From: Sphingobacteriales bacterium JAD_PAG50586_3
GTDB lineage: Bacteria > Bacteroidota > Bacteroidia > CAMBQF01
Assembly (NCBI GenBank): GCA_023213195.1
Contig: CP096135.1
Span: forward strand, 3,902,842 to 3,966,841
Direction: 5' to 3'
Length of the DNA: 64,000 bases
Each line of letters opens with the position of its first letter. Positions within the stretch are counted from its first letter, which is position 1. Position numbers and translations under genes: made by a program. Below are positions 1 to 8,280 of the stretch, one piece after another. Under the pieces are notes generated by a model. That model ran no database searches. It saw nothing but the letters and a program-made list of their open reading frames with translations, and was not told where the DNA came from.

Positions 1-612
1 GCCCGATACGGGTACGGCAAAATCACAATCGGCAAAACCCGGTACCAACAAACTCTCGCGGGCAGTTTCTTTACCGTCAAAAATACGGTTAACGTTACCT
101 GCTGTAACATCTACCTCGTAATAAGGCAGGGCGCGCACCTTCTCGTTAAACATAGGGCCTACACCGCTAAGCAGCCATTGTGTGTTCAGACCTTTAATAT
201 TTCGCACAATACCCTCTAGCACTTTAGAGCTAACACCTATACGGCGTTTAATAATATGCGATATGGTATTAGGTTCTTCGCCAATTTTTGAGGCAAAATC
301 TTTCTGGTTAATGTCAAGGGCACGTATTAGCCCCTCTACCCTATCATTCAATATAAAAGATGGACCTTCAATTTTAATACCCGGCAGGGGAGAAACCGCC
401 TGGATAACTTTAGGCTTATTTTTATTCCCGTTAAGGAACGAGGTGTCCACCTTAAAGAATTTAGCAATAGTAGCAAGGGTTTCAGGGGTTGGGGTGTTTT
501 TCCCAACTTCGTAAAGGCTAACCATTTGTTTGGTTATTCCGGTACCATCGGCCACTTGTTGTTGAGTCAGGCCTTTTTTAACTCGCAGGTTTTTAAGCTT
601 TTCAGATAGCAT
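1..612 (-). CDS. XRE-family repressor with S24 (LexA-like) peptidase domain, partial
   Basis: The reading frame is open from an ATG at 612 down to the left edge, so the C-terminus is missing. The N-terminus is a Cro/C1-type helix-turn-helix (start MLSEKLKNLRVKKGLTQQQV, then GITKQMVSLYEVGKNTPTPE). A second helical region follows (residues about 85-120). The last visible part (ALPYYEVDVTAG ... LLVPGFADCDFAVPVSG) is the start of an S24 peptidase fold; its Ser/Lys catalytic pair lies outside the window. Phage repressors of this form bind operators and self-cleave after DNA damage. It is divergent from the capsid operon and is the obvious candidate to control it. Confidence 0.85.
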   Translation of the reverse strand, partial: MLSEKLKNLRVKKGLTQQQVADGTGITKQMVSLYEVGKNTPTPETLATIAKFFKVDTSFLNGNKNKPKVIQAVSPLPGIKIEGPSFILNDRVEGLIRALDINQKDFASKIGEEPNTISHIIKRRIGVSSKVLEGIVRNIKGLNTQWLLSGVGPMFNEKVRALPYYEVDVTAGNVNRIFDGKETARESLLVPGFADCDFAVPVSG

Positions 613-645
613 AAATATAAGTTATTAACTTTTTTATATTTTAAC

Positions 646-677
646 TTGACAATGGGTATAATCTTGTTGTACCTTTG
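646..677 (+). promoter_or_regulatory. Bacteroidota-type promoter of the capsid operon
   Basis: TTGACAA (646-652) is followed after TTG by 21 bp and then TACCTTTG (670-677), a perfect TAnnTTTG -7 box inside TGTACCTTTGCA. The first good start codon is at 726. The same box, flanking bases and spacing recur on the minus strand at 22424-22455 before the terminase genes. Confidence 0.7.
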
Positions 678-725
678 CAAAACAAAATCACTGCCAAATA
701 TAGTACAATAATAATAAAACCAAAC

Positions 726-959
726 ATGCCAGCCAAAATTTATGGAACCTACACACTTGCCAATGGCGATAAACTTTTTATATCGGGCTTAACAGAAGCG
801 GAATTTACCACCACCCAATACAACACTACTGTATATACAGGAGAGAGCTGCTACATAAACAACGTAGAGCTATGCAAAACAAATGGTATGCGGGTTGATG
901 TTACCGAACTGGTTATAGAACTGGAAAAGGATGAATTTTTATTGAGTAAATGTGCATAA
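726..959 (+). CDS. Small phage-locus protein of unknown function (77 aa)
   Basis: First gene of the capsid operon. A longer frame opens at a TTG at 675, but that lies inside the -7 box, so the ATG at 726 (MPAKIYGTYTLANGD) is the likely start. The protein is beta-rich, then acidic near the end. The TYTLANG stretch resembles a segment in the C-terminal part of the prohead protease (GTYTLTSGTVLE). I do not recognise a family. Its position between repressor and structural genes would fit a small regulator or a capsid accessory protein, but nothing in the sequence decides this. Confidence 0.6.
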   Translation: MPAKIYGTYTLANGDKLFISGLTEAEFTTTQYNTTVYTGESCYINNVELCKTNGMRVDVTELVIELEKDEFLLSKCA

Positions 960-974
960 AACAAAGAGAGACTG

Positions 975-1187
975 ATGAATACTACAGAACGAGCCATTGA
1001 AATTATTAAAAGCTGCAAAAACGAACAACAAACAGAAGTTGCCACCCGCTTTGTTGAACTGCTGCTGAAAAGCCCCAAACCTTTACTTAACAGAGAAGAA
1101 AGGATTGAACTACTAAAAACTATTGATAACAAACTAAATGATTTAAAAAATGAACTAATAACCAAACGACAGACTGCTTTTGTATAA
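975..1187 (+). CDS. Small helical phage-locus protein (70 aa)
   Basis: Begins 15 bp after the previous stop, so it is co-transcribed. The sequence is rich in Glu, Lys and Leu and predicted almost wholly helical (MNTTERAIEIIKSCKNEQQ ... ELLKTIDNKLNDLKNEL). No motif recognised. Possible scaffold or regulatory role by position only. Confidence 0.55.
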   Translation: MNTTERAIEIIKSCKNEQQTEVATRFVELLLKSPKPLLNREERIELLKTIDNKLNDLKNELITKRQTAFV

Positions 1188-1252
1188 TACGGGCAAGCAA
1201 AACGCTTGACAAATAAAGGCAACAGAACAAAAACTATTTTATATAACCTACT

Positions 1253-2338
1253 ATGCCAAAAACAGCACATATTTATATCTATGGTGATATAATAAATGAA
1301 CAATACACCGAAATTGAGGAGCAAGGCTACAGCTCGCTAAGTACCGTAGTAAACTCAATAAAAGCACAGGCAAAATTCGACGAACTGATTGTACACATAC
1401 ACTCGCGCGGGGGTGATGTAACCGAGGGCTTTGCTATTTACGATTATTTACGGTCGTTAAAAAAACCTGTAACTACTGTTATTGATGGCTTATGCGCTTC
1501 TATAGCCACCATAATAGCACTTGCGGGCGACAAGCGAAAGATTCAACCCAACTCTGAGTTTTACATCCACAACCCGTGGGGCAATGTAAGTGGCAACTAC
1601 ACCAGTGTAAACCAGTATGCGGAAGAATTGAAAAAAGCTGAAGAGCGTATACTAAACTTCTACTACCAACACACCAATGGCAATCCGGATAATTTGCGGG
1701 AATTGATGGATAACCAAACAACACTTTCGGCTAGCGAAGCCCTGGGCCTGGGCTTTGTAACCGAAATTGTGGAACAGGAAAGGGTATACGCTATGCTAAA
1801 TCCTGAACAAGAAAAACCAAACAACAAACCAAACATGAACAAAGCTTTAAAACTAGCGCAAACAATTATGCACAAGCTATCGGGGCCATTACCAATACAG
1901 GCTTCGCTAACCGATACGCTCGACACCGGAGAACCGGTATTTATATCGGGCAACAATGAAATACCTAATGTGGGGGATATTCTATATCTGGGTAATGATT
2001 CTACAGCTCCAACAGCAGCTGAAGGCACTTACACCCTAACCAGCGGTACTGTATTAGAAACTGATGAAAATGGAACTATACTATCTGTTATTCCGGCGGG
2101 AGATAATGATAGTGTGGAGATGAAAGCATTAAAAGAATCGGTAAAATCTTTACAAGCTCGCTTAAAAGAAAAAGACAAAGCCGAAAATACTTTGGTAAAA
2201 GAACTGGAAGGTATAAAAGCCCAAATACAAAGCACATACGAGCCTAAAGGCCGACAAAAAGAAGTGCTAACCAGGCACACCCCAGCAGAACGTAACCGGG
2301 TATCTGAAGCTACAGAGCGCCGTAAAGATTACAAATAA
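1253..2338 (+). CDS. ClpP-like prohead maturation protease fused to scaffold-like region
   Basis: Residues 1 to about 180 form an S14 (ClpP-fold) serine protease as used by many phages to mature the capsid. The oxyanion-region glycines are in HSRGGDVTEG (50-59), the nucleophile Ser83 in GLCASIATIIALAG, His106 in EFYIHNPWG and the likely third residue Asp153 in MDNQTTLSASEA. Residues about 195-361 are not protease: a beta-rich segment, then a Lys/Glu-rich coiled coil (about 285-330). That part could act as scaffold, and it begins with an internal in-frame Met195 (nt 1835) preceded by an A-rich leader. The next gene is the capsid protein, which supports the assignment. Confidence 0.85.
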   Translation: MPKTAHIYIYGDIINEQYTEIEEQGYSSLSTVVNSIKAQAKFDELIVHIHSRGGDVTEGFAIYDYLRSLKKPVTTVIDGLCASIATIIALAGDKRKIQPNSEFYIHNPWGNVSGNYTSVNQYAEELKKAEERILNFYYQHTNGNPDNLRELMDNQTTLSASEALGLGFVTEIVEQERVYAMLNPEQEKPNNKPNMNKALKLAQTIMHKLSGPLPIQASLTDTLDTGEPVFISGNNEIPNVGDILYLGNDSTAPTAAEGTYTLTSGTVLETDENGTILSVIPAGDNDSVEMKALKESVKSLQARLKEKDKAENTLVKELEGIKAQIQSTYEPKGRQKEVLTRHTPAERNRVSEATERRKDYK

Positions 2339-2368
2339 TATAAAGTAGAAATTAAATTTTAGAAAAAC

Positions 2369-3436
2369 ATGCCTATTTTAAATCCAACAGACTTAACCTT
2401 TAATGGCAAAGAAGTGCAATCACTTTCTGGAGCCATATTTAAAAAAACATTTAACAAGCCATCATTAAAAGAATTCCACCAAATAGTTGAAGGCATAAAA
2501 GCAAAACAGCAAATTGTATTTCTTGGCCTGATGGGACTGACCGGCAAAAAGAAAACCGGCTGCACAACTCCTTTGGGTACTAATACCTTACAAAACTCAG
2601 AAAAATACTGGAATCCGGTAATTATAGCTGAGAAATTTGGCGAGTGCTGGGATACTATTAAAGAAACCTTTTTTGTGTGGGGAACTAAAAATGGTATCAG
2701 TCGCGACGATCTTACAGATACAGACTTTGCCAATTTTTTAGAAGATCGTATGAGCGATGCACTATTAGAAGCATTATTCCGTGTGTCATGGTTTGGAGAT
2801 ACCGATGCCGAAGAAGCGCCAACAGGCCTTTTAACAGATGGTACAGATGTAGACTATTTTAATCCGGTTGATGGATTTTGGAAACAGTTGTTTGCCATAG
2901 CGCCCACATCAGGCTCGCCACGCCGCGTAGAGATAAGCCGCAATACAGAAGCTACCTACACAGCACAAGCCTTTACTAATACGGATACAACTAACATGGT
3001 TGCTACGAATGTATTTGCATCGTTAAAATATAATGCAGATTACCGTTTACGCGAACAAAACAACTTGGTATATATCGCAACACAAAGCCTAACCGACCAA
3101 TATGTAAAGGAATTACGCTCTCAACAACTAGATGCTTCGTTCACCCGCATAGAGAGTGGGTACCAAACCATTATGTTTGAAGGTATTCCTATTATTCCCG
3201 TTAATTTCTTCGACCGCTACATCAGGGACTATTTTGATGACGGTGACAAACTATATATGCCACACCGTGCCGTACTAACTACTACAGAAAACCTTGCCAT
3301 TGGTGTTGAAAGCAGCAATAATCTTTCAGAATTAGACTCTTGGTTCTCACGAGATGACAGGAAATACTATGTTGAATTTTCAGTAAACGTAGATGCTAAA
3401 GTACTGGAGGATGAATTGGTACAGGTAGCTTATTAG
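2369..3436 (+). CDS. Major capsid protein (HK97-like, inferred)
   Basis: A 355-residue protein directly after the prohead protease, the usual place of the major capsid protein. It has no signal peptide or membrane segment. The N-terminal region is helical (SLKEFHQIVEGIKAKQQ), the middle is acidic (NFLEDRMSDALLEALFRVSW) and the C-terminal half is beta-rich with a long extended segment, as in HK97-type subunits. Residues such as FEGIPIIPVNFFDRYI and MPHRAVLTTTENLAIGVE resemble the P-domain and A-domain of Bacteroidota phage capsids I know of. The assignment rests on context and overall form. Two strong hairpins follow it. Confidence 0.7.
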   Translation: MPILNPTDLTFNGKEVQSLSGAIFKKTFNKPSLKEFHQIVEGIKAKQQIVFLGLMGLTGKKKTGCTTPLGTNTLQNSEKYWNPVIIAEKFGECWDTIKETFFVWGTKNGISRDDLTDTDFANFLEDRMSDALLEALFRVSWFGDTDAEEAPTGLLTDGTDVDYFNPVDGFWKQLFAIAPTSGSPRRVEISRNTEATYTAQAFTNTDTTNMVATNVFASLKYNADYRLREQNNLVYIATQSLTDQYVKELRSQQLDASFTRIESGYQTIMFEGIPIIPVNFFDRYIRDYFDDGDKLYMPHRAVLTTTENLAIGVESSNNLSELDSWFSRDDRKYYVEFSVNVDAKVLEDELVQVAY

Positions 3437-3450
3437 AAAGACACTTACCC

Positions 3451-3472
3451 TAGCCCTAATACTTTAGGGCTA
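3451..3472 (+). terminator. Hairpin after the capsid gene
   Basis: TAGCCCTAA pairs perfectly with TTAGGGCTA (9 bp, 4-nt loop). There is no U-run after it, so it may protect or attenuate the capsid transcript rather than end it. Confidence 0.5.
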
Positions 3473-3507
3473 GAAGGTAAAAAATATTAACCAAACCCTA
3501 CGATATT

Positions 3508-3540
3508 AAACCCTCCCCCGCATAAGGGAGGGTTTAAAAA
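3508..3540 (+). terminator. Second hairpin between capsid and tail tube genes
   Basis: AAACCCTCCC pairs with GGGAGGGTTT (10 bp, 8-nt loop), followed by AAAAA. The A-rich flank and U-poor tail make it symmetrical. It could be a partial terminator that lowers expression downstream of the highly needed capsid gene. Confidence 0.55.
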
Positions 3541-3560
3541 CAAATTAAAAATTAAATTAT

Positions 3561-4154
3561 ATGTCAACATGTACAGGCATAACAGCCTCAATTTTAATAA
3601 ACTGTGACGAGCCCTTGGTAGTGGGCACAAAAGATAACTTGTATTTAATTAATAGAGATGAGATAGATGATATTACATTTGAAACAATATTACCAACTGG
3701 ATTAAATCGCTTGGTTATATCCATGACACTATTGGCTAGCAAATACATCTATAAAATAGAAGGCCGAAACAACAGTAACGAACCTAGTGCAACATTGCGT
3801 AAAGGAAGATACTTTGACACCTATGAACACAAGGTTGCATTTAAAGTATTTGACAATGGCCCGGAAACAAAAAGTCAGCTGGAAAGCATGATACAAAAAG
3901 GAAACTTGGTGGCAGTAATTGAAAACAACTACCGGGGTGGGGGCGATACATCAGCGTTTGAAATTTATGGATTTAATGCCGGGCTTGAAATTACTGAGTG
4001 TAGCAGGGTTATTAACGACAACGACACTCAAGGTGCTTATTCTCTCGTGTTAAAGACACCCGAACAACAGGGTGAGCCACACTTACCTTACTCATTGTTA
4101 GCCGGCGATTACACCGGAACAAAAGTTATGTTAAATGGCTTATTAACACCCTAA
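3561..4154 (+). CDS. Putative major tail tube-like protein
   Basis: 197 residues with no signal peptide. It is beta-rich with an N-terminal strand pattern (GITASILINCDEPLVVG, NLYLINRDEIDDI) and a central HKVAFKVFD. Later comes VAVIENNYRGGGDTSAFEIYGFNAGLEI, in which a fold-typical turn joins two strands. Tail tube proteins in Bacteroidota phages have this size and position. No tail completion or sheath gene lies beside it here; the other tail genes are at 22.6-28.9 kb. A capsid decoration protein is the main alternative. Confidence 0.45.
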   Translation: MSTCTGITASILINCDEPLVVGTKDNLYLINRDEIDDITFETILPTGLNRLVISMTLLASKYIYKIEGRNNSNEPSATLRKGRYFDTYEHKVAFKVFDNGPETKSQLESMIQKGNLVAVIENNYRGGGDTSAFEIYGFNAGLEITECSRVINDNDTQGAYSLVLKTPEQQGEPHLPYSLLAGDYTGTKVMLNGLLTP

Positions 4155-4163
4155 CAATTAACC

Positions 4164-4224
4164 AACCGGCAGTAGATTCTTTACACAATAAATTACCCTA
4201 ACACAATTCTACTGCCGGTTTTAA
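4164..4224 (+). terminator. Long stem-loop before the portal gene pair
   Basis: AACCGGCAGTAGA (4164-4176) pairs perfectly over 13 bp with TCTACTGCCGGTT (4208-4220). The loop is 31 nt and is followed by TTTAAA. It could be an intrinsic terminator or a processing site inside the operon. Confidence 0.6.
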
Positions 4225-4235
4225 ACTATGAAAAT

Positions 4236-4418
4236 ATGGAGTTAACCGAACTATTTAACAAAGGTGTAAACTGGGCAATGAACAACCCTATCGGCCGGTC
4301 AGCATTTGCAAAATTGTACCTCGAAAGAACCGGCAAAGAAGTCTGCATGAGTTGCCCGGCCGATATCTACAAGAAGTATTTTGAACTAAAAAAATTAACC
4401 GAAAATAACAATGGCTGA
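4236..4418 (+). CDS. Small phage-locus protein (60 aa)
   Basis: MELTELFNKGVNWAMNNP starts 12 bp after the hairpin. The last bases overlap the portal start (ATGGCTGA, 4411-4418), so the two are translationally coupled. One CMSC pair is present, too little for a zinc site call. The helical ending (IYKKYFELKKLTENN) could dock on the portal. Family unknown. Confidence 0.6.
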   Translation: MELTELFNKGVNWAMNNPIGRSAFAKLYLERTGKEVCMSCPADIYKKYFELKKLTENNNG

Positions 4419-5540
4419 AATACGGACCTCAATTATAAAAAACACATCCAGATTTAGTGTAACACAAAACCAAGTAGATGGAATAATAAATTTTGATATT
4501 GACAATGCTTACCCACAGCGTGTGGCCGATATTATTCAAAGCTCAGCGGTGGCAGTTAAATGTCTTGATGTGTACACCAAATTTATTGTTGGACAGGGAT
4601 TTGAAGAAAAATTATTCTACAAAAAAAATATAAATAGTCTAAAACAAACGCCTGACAACTTACTTAGAAAAACGGGCTCAGACCTAGCTTACTACCGTGG
4701 ATTTGCATTGCATATTAACTATAATGCCAACTACAAAATAACATCGGTTACACAAATACCTTTTGAGCACTGTAGGTTAAACATACCTGATGAATATGGT
4801 TACACAAGAAAAATTGCTGTGTATAGTGATTGGAACAGAAAACGTTCACGCCAAATACGCAAAGACAATATTGACCATATTGATGTTTTTAATCCGGAGC
4901 CTGAAGTAATTAAAGCACAGGTAGACGCTGCAGGTGGATGGGAGGCATACAAAGGGCAGGTACTTTGGTTTAGCACCGATGGAAATGAATACCCACGTGC
5001 TACTGCAGATCCGATATTGGAGGACTGTATTACTGATGCAGAAATTAAAACCTATAAATGGCGTGCTATTAGCACCAACTTTATGGCATCGCATATTTAT
5101 GTGCACCGGGGCTTTTTGAAAATGATGAGGCGCGTGCAGATTTACACACTGTACTCAACACTTTTCAAGGGAGTGATAATGCCGGGAAAATAATGATGGT
5201 TGAAAGTCCGGGAGAGGAATATGATCCCAAGCTGCTTAAAATAGATATACAGAATTTCGACAGGCACTTTGAGTATACTGAACAATCGGTGCAGGATAAT
5301 ATACGCTTGTGCTTTGGCATTCCGTCTGTACTAATTGGTAAAGAAGTAGCCGGCAAACTTGGCAGCAGCCAAGAGATTGAGCAGGCCGTAAATTACTATT
5401 CATACCAAACACTAAATGAAAGGTTAATGCTGGAAGAGATATTCTCTAGGGTGTTCAGCCTATTTGCAACACCAATAAACCCAACAAATAACTATGCAAT
5501 AAAACCCTTAAGCTATGCCCCAACTAATCTCGGTAACTGA
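4411..5540 (+). CDS. Portal protein, one apparent frameshift
   Basis: The N-terminal part (to about residue 233) and the C-terminal part align to one portal of about 376 residues. Recognisable portions are NFMASHIYVHRG, then after the shift ENDEARADLHTVLNTFQG, KIDIQNFDRHFEYTEQSV, IRLCFGIPSVLIG and KLGSSQEIEQAV, the typical order in Bacteroidota phage portals. The shift lies in the T-run at 5113-5117: one more T gives HRGFFENDEARA and restores the frame. The same kind of homopolymer loss affects host genes in this window, so I read it as a sequencing error. Portals form the dodecameric DNA gate of the capsid. Its place after, not before, the capsid gene is unusual. Confidence 0.8.
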
Positions 5541-6027
5541 TTTTGCCGCCTACAAAGAACTATCGGTAAATATTGACGATACTACCCGCATAAACCCATA
5601 CATTTTACAAGCGCAACAATTTGATTTAAAACCATTGGTTGGTGAAGTCTTTTACAAGGACATTATCGACAATCCAACATCAACAGAAAACTCTTTATTG
5701 CTTACCGGTGGTGCTTACGCTTATCAAAATAAGAGTTATGAATTTTCAGGATTGAAAAGTGCGCTGGTATATTTTGCGTATGCCCGTTTGCTTGAAAACC
5801 AAAACATAAACGTAACACGCTTTGGTGTGGTATTTAAAAACAATGCCGATGTATCGGAAAGGGTAGACGAAAAAACCTTGCAGCGACTTATTCTGCAAGC
5901 CCGCAATCAAGCCCGTGCTTATTGGGATGAATGCGAAGTATTCTTAAACCGACAAAGTACAGACTTTCCTCTCTGGAGTAAAGCGCCAATAACTAAGCCG
6001 CGCATTAATATCAGTGCTATAGGCTAA
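5515..6027 (+). CDS. Head-tail connector-like protein (DUF6712-like)
   Basis: 170 residues overlapping the portal end by 26 nt in another frame. The N-terminus (ISVTDFAAYKELSVNIDDTT, then PYILQAQQFDLKPLVGEVFY) and the mostly helical body (ALVYFAYARLLENQNINVTRFG) resemble DUF6712-type proteins found beside portals in Bacteroidota phages. These are thought to act like gp6-type adaptors between portal and tail. Assigned from remembered family features and context. Confidence 0.6.
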   Translation: MPQLISVTDFAAYKELSVNIDDTTRINPYILQAQQFDLKPLVGEVFYKDIIDNPTSTENSLLLTGGAYAYQNKSYEFSGLKSALVYFAYARLLENQNINVTRFGVVFKNNADVSERVDEKTLQRLILQARNQARAYWDECEVFLNRQSTDFPLWSKAPITKPRINISAIG

Positions 6028-6057
6028 ACTTATTTCTAATTATTAAAAACTAAACCA

Positions 6058-6336
6058 ATGGAACCTGATTTAACCTGGGTATACTCTACCCTATCGGCAG
6101 CGGGCGGCGCCACCGTTACGTGGATATTTAGCCGACGAAAACAAAAGGCCGAAACTGTACAAACCGAACTGGACAATGTACACAAAGCCGTAGAAATATG
6201 GCGCCAAACCGCCGAAGACCTTAAGGTTGAAGTAGAACAACTACGGAGTGAAGTAAAAGAACTACAAAAAATTGTGGCCGATTTACACAAAGAAAACCTT
6301 GCCTTAAAAGAACAAGTATCAAAATTTAACACCTAA
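6058..6336 (+). CDS. Coiled-coil protein with N-terminal hydrophobic stretch
   Basis: 92 residues. WVYSTLSAAGGATVTWIF is a short hydrophobic segment followed by RRKQK, and the remainder is one long heptad coiled coil (VEQLRSEVKELQKIVADLHK). The topology (membrane anchor, then coiled coil) and the position just before the endolysin suggest a holin-like or lysis accessory protein, but this is not proven. Confidence 0.55.
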   Translation: MEPDLTWVYSTLSAAGGATVTWIFSRRKQKAETVQTELDNVHKAVEIWRQTAEDLKVEVEQLRSEVKELQKIVADLHKENLALKEQVSKFNT

Positions 6337-6340
6337 TGCC

Positions 6341-6850
6341 ATGCAACTAAGTCAACAAATAACACTTGCCAATTTTACTGATGTAACAACCGATGTTATG
6401 CAACAACTGGGCGAAAGCCCAACAGCGCTAAAGCTGAAGTACAAAGAACAATTTAACCCGCCGCCTAATATTGTGGCCAACATGCAAAAACTTAGTAGTA
6501 AGCTAGACATGGTTGCAATGAAAATGAAGGCCGCGGGCTATGGCTTTGATATTACCAGCGGCTACCGTTGCGAGCGTTTGAACACGGCAGTTGGGGGAAA
6601 GAAAAACTCAGCCCACGTGCGTGGGCTGGCGGCCGATATACGCTTTACCAGCCAGCAACATACAAAAGATTTGATTAACGCGCTTATTGCTGCCGGTTTT
6701 AAACGCATTGGGCTGGGCTCATCCTTTATTCATGCCGATGTTGACAGCACCCTACCCCACCCTGCCTGTTGGTTATATTCTACCAAGTTTAAAACACCTG
6801 AATGGCTTGCTGCTTGGGAAAAAGATATTGAGGGGCAACTAAAGAATTAA
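6341..6850 (+). CDS. Peptidase M15-family endolysin
   Basis: 169 residues with the zinc peptidase signature of the M15A group: SGYRCERLNTAVGG, then SAHVRGLAADIR (His and Asp ligands) and IHADVD (third ligand). These enzymes cut peptide cross-links of peptidoglycan and are common phage endolysins. There is no signal peptide, so release would need a holin or the membrane protein upstream. The start is 4 nt after the previous stop, so it is in the same operon. Confidence 0.85.
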   Translation: MQLSQQITLANFTDVTTDVMQQLGESPTALKLKYKEQFNPPPNIVANMQKLSSKLDMVAMKMKAAGYGFDITSGYRCERLNTAVGGKKNSAHVRGLAADIRFTSQQHTKDLINALIAAGFKRIGLGSSFIHADVDSTLPHPACWLYSTKFKTPEWLAAWEKDIEGQLKN

Positions 6851-6868
6851 TAGATAAAGAGATAAAAA

Positions 6869-7540
6869 ATGAAGGAATGGAAAAACTACTTGCTTGTATT
6901 ATGTTGCATGGCAATTGTTGGCTTGCTCATGAAAGGCTGCTATAATAAATTGGTTTACGAAAATGAAATATCAGGATTAAATGACAAACTGGTGAAGCAA
7001 GATGCCGAACTAAAAACCACCATCCAAAAAGATAGCAGCAAGTTGTATGTAATGGAGCAAAAACTAATGGACGAGCGCCATGCCCGTATTTTGGCAGAAG
7101 ATGCATCAAAACGCTTTAAAACACTGTCTTCTGTTGTAAAAACCTGGGTTGAAGTTAGACGCGATACTATTTGGATACCGTTTGCTGATAGCGGCCCCCT
7201 CCTAACCTCCCCCGAAGGGGGAGGAAAAGACTCTGCAAATATCTCAATTGCTTATAATGACAAGTGGTTTTACTTGGGCGGCAAGATGAAGCAAACAGGT
7301 TTGCTGCTAGACAGCATTGGCTTTAACGCAGGCTATATGAATGTATTGATTGGTGAACAACGGCGTGGGCTTTTTAAAAAGCCACTGCCTATTGTAGAGT
7401 TACAAGTAGAAAACCCTTATATGCACATTACAACCGCAAACAATGTTGTAGTAAAAGACACGCGTAAAAAGCCTGTACTGCTAAGCCGAACTGCTATGCT
7501 GGTATATGGGATTGTGTTGGGGTCAATTTTAATTTGGTAA
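6869..7540 (+). CDS. Membrane-anchored spanin-like protein
   Basis: 223 residues. One N-terminal membrane segment (LLVLCCMAIVGLLMKGC) is followed by a coiled coil (about 30-80), a soluble beta part, and a second hydrophobic segment at the very end (AMLVYGIVLGSILIW). The N-terminal anchor plus coiled coil after an endolysin gene is the arrangement of inner-membrane spanins, but the second membrane segment is not typical. A CCTCCCCC/GGGGGAGG palindrome lies in frame within the gene (7195-7224) and adds about ten Pro/Gly-rich residues. It is the last gene of this phage locus. Confidence 0.5.
   Translation: MKEWKNYLLVLCCMAIVGLLMKGCYNKLVYENEISGLNDKLVKQDAELKTTIQKDSSKLYVMEQKLMDERHARILAEDASKRFKTLSSVVKTWVEVRRDTIWIPFADSGPLLTSPEGGGKDSANISIAYNDKWFYLGGKMKQTGLLLDSIGFNAGYMNVLIGEQRRGLFKKPLPIVELQVENPYMHITTANNVVVKDTRKKPVLLSRTAMLVYGIVLGSILIW
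7195..7224. repeat. C-rich palindrome of the dispersed CCCCTCC family, inside a gene
   Basis: CCTCCCCC (7206-7213) and GGGGGAGG (7217-7224) form a perfect 8-bp stem with a GAA loop, preceded by CCCCCTCCTAA. The same family occurs at 23920, 24473, 33375, 53636 and 56204. Here it is in frame with the spanin-like gene. Confidence 0.7.
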
Positions 7541-7591
7541 CAGGATATTTTCTATCGATTTTTTGCTTGTAACTGATGTCTGCCGACGGCA

Positions 7592-7735
7592 TTACTTTCT
7601 TTGCATGCCCAAAGAAAGTAATCAAAGAAAAGGCACCACGCCCAAAACACTGCAATTTTGCTCTCGCACAACCTAACCACACTAGTTGCCATGCAAAATT
7701 TTGTGTTCACACAGGGCGTGGACTGCCCACCGCAC
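7592..7735. repeat. Palindromic intergenic repeat, possible end of phage locus 1
   Basis: TTACTTTCTTTG (7592-7603) and CAAAGAAAGTAA (7610-7621) form a perfect 12-bp stem. Further out, CCACGCCC (from 7635) and GGGCGTGG (ending near 7728) enclose partly complementary arms (GCAATTTTGC/GCAAAATTTTG). The hairpin plus GGCACC type is a widespread bacterial intergenic repeat. The 270-bp gap to the next gene holds no other gene; a TACATTTG box at 7784-7791 precedes the VOC gene. Confidence 0.6.
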
Positions 7736-7809
7736 TGTTTATCTTTACTTAAAAGTTAAATTTATATTTTGCGGACATATAAATACATTTGCTTTAAATC
7801 AAAAAGAAC

Positions 7810-8223
7810 ATGAACTCTATAGTACCTTATTTAAACTACAATGGTGATGCCGAGGCGGCCTTTAACTTTTATGTGGAAACCATTGGTGGCAAAATTGAAT
7901 TTATGCAGCGCTTTGGCGATGTACCTAATGATATGGGCGCCGATAAAGACAAAATCCTCCACCTAACGGCTACAATAAACGGCTCTACGCTAATGGCGTC
8001 AGATTGCCCTCCGGGAGTATCGGTTAGCTTTGGCAACAACGTTAACCTAAGCCTTAACATGAGCAGCGCTGCCGAGCTTGATGAGAAGTTTGCCAAACTA
8101 GCCGAAGGTGGTACTATTACCATGGCACCGGAAGATACCTTTTGGGGTGCACGCTTTGCTATGCTGGTAGATAAATTTGGTATTTGCTGGATGTTTAATT
8201 TTGATTATCCTAAAGAACAATAA
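7810..8223 (+). CDS. VOC-family (PhnB/glyoxalase-like) protein
   Basis: 137 residues with the vicinal-oxygen-chelate fold as in PhnB-like proteins: IVPYLNYNGDAEAAFNFYVE at the start, a central GSTLMASDCPPG, and FWGARFAMLVDKFGICWMFN at the end. Substrate unknown; many members have no known activity. A TACATTTG box lies 19 bp before the ATG. It is a single gene, the first host gene after phage locus 1. Confidence 0.85.
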   Translation: MNSIVPYLNYNGDAEAAFNFYVETIGGKIEFMQRFGDVPNDMGADKDKILHLTATINGSTLMASDCPPGVSVSFGNNVNLSLNMSSAAELDEKFAKLAEGGTITMAPEDTFWGARFAMLVDKFGICWMFNFDYPKEQ

Positions 8224-8280
8224 GGTTATTTATTACTCGCTTACAGGGCAACCTCAGTATTAATGTTGGGATTGTTTTGT

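Noticed and set aside
182..514. 110-residue plus-strand frame at the left edge
   Set aside because: Antisense shadow of the repressor, whose translation shows clear HTH and S24 features.
675..725. Longer N-terminus (TTG start) for the first phage-locus gene
   Set aside because: It starts inside the -7 promoter box; the ATG at 726 is better.
5113..5193. Programmed frameshift in the portal gene
   Set aside because: Only a plain T-run; the same loss occurs in host genes, so a read error is simpler.
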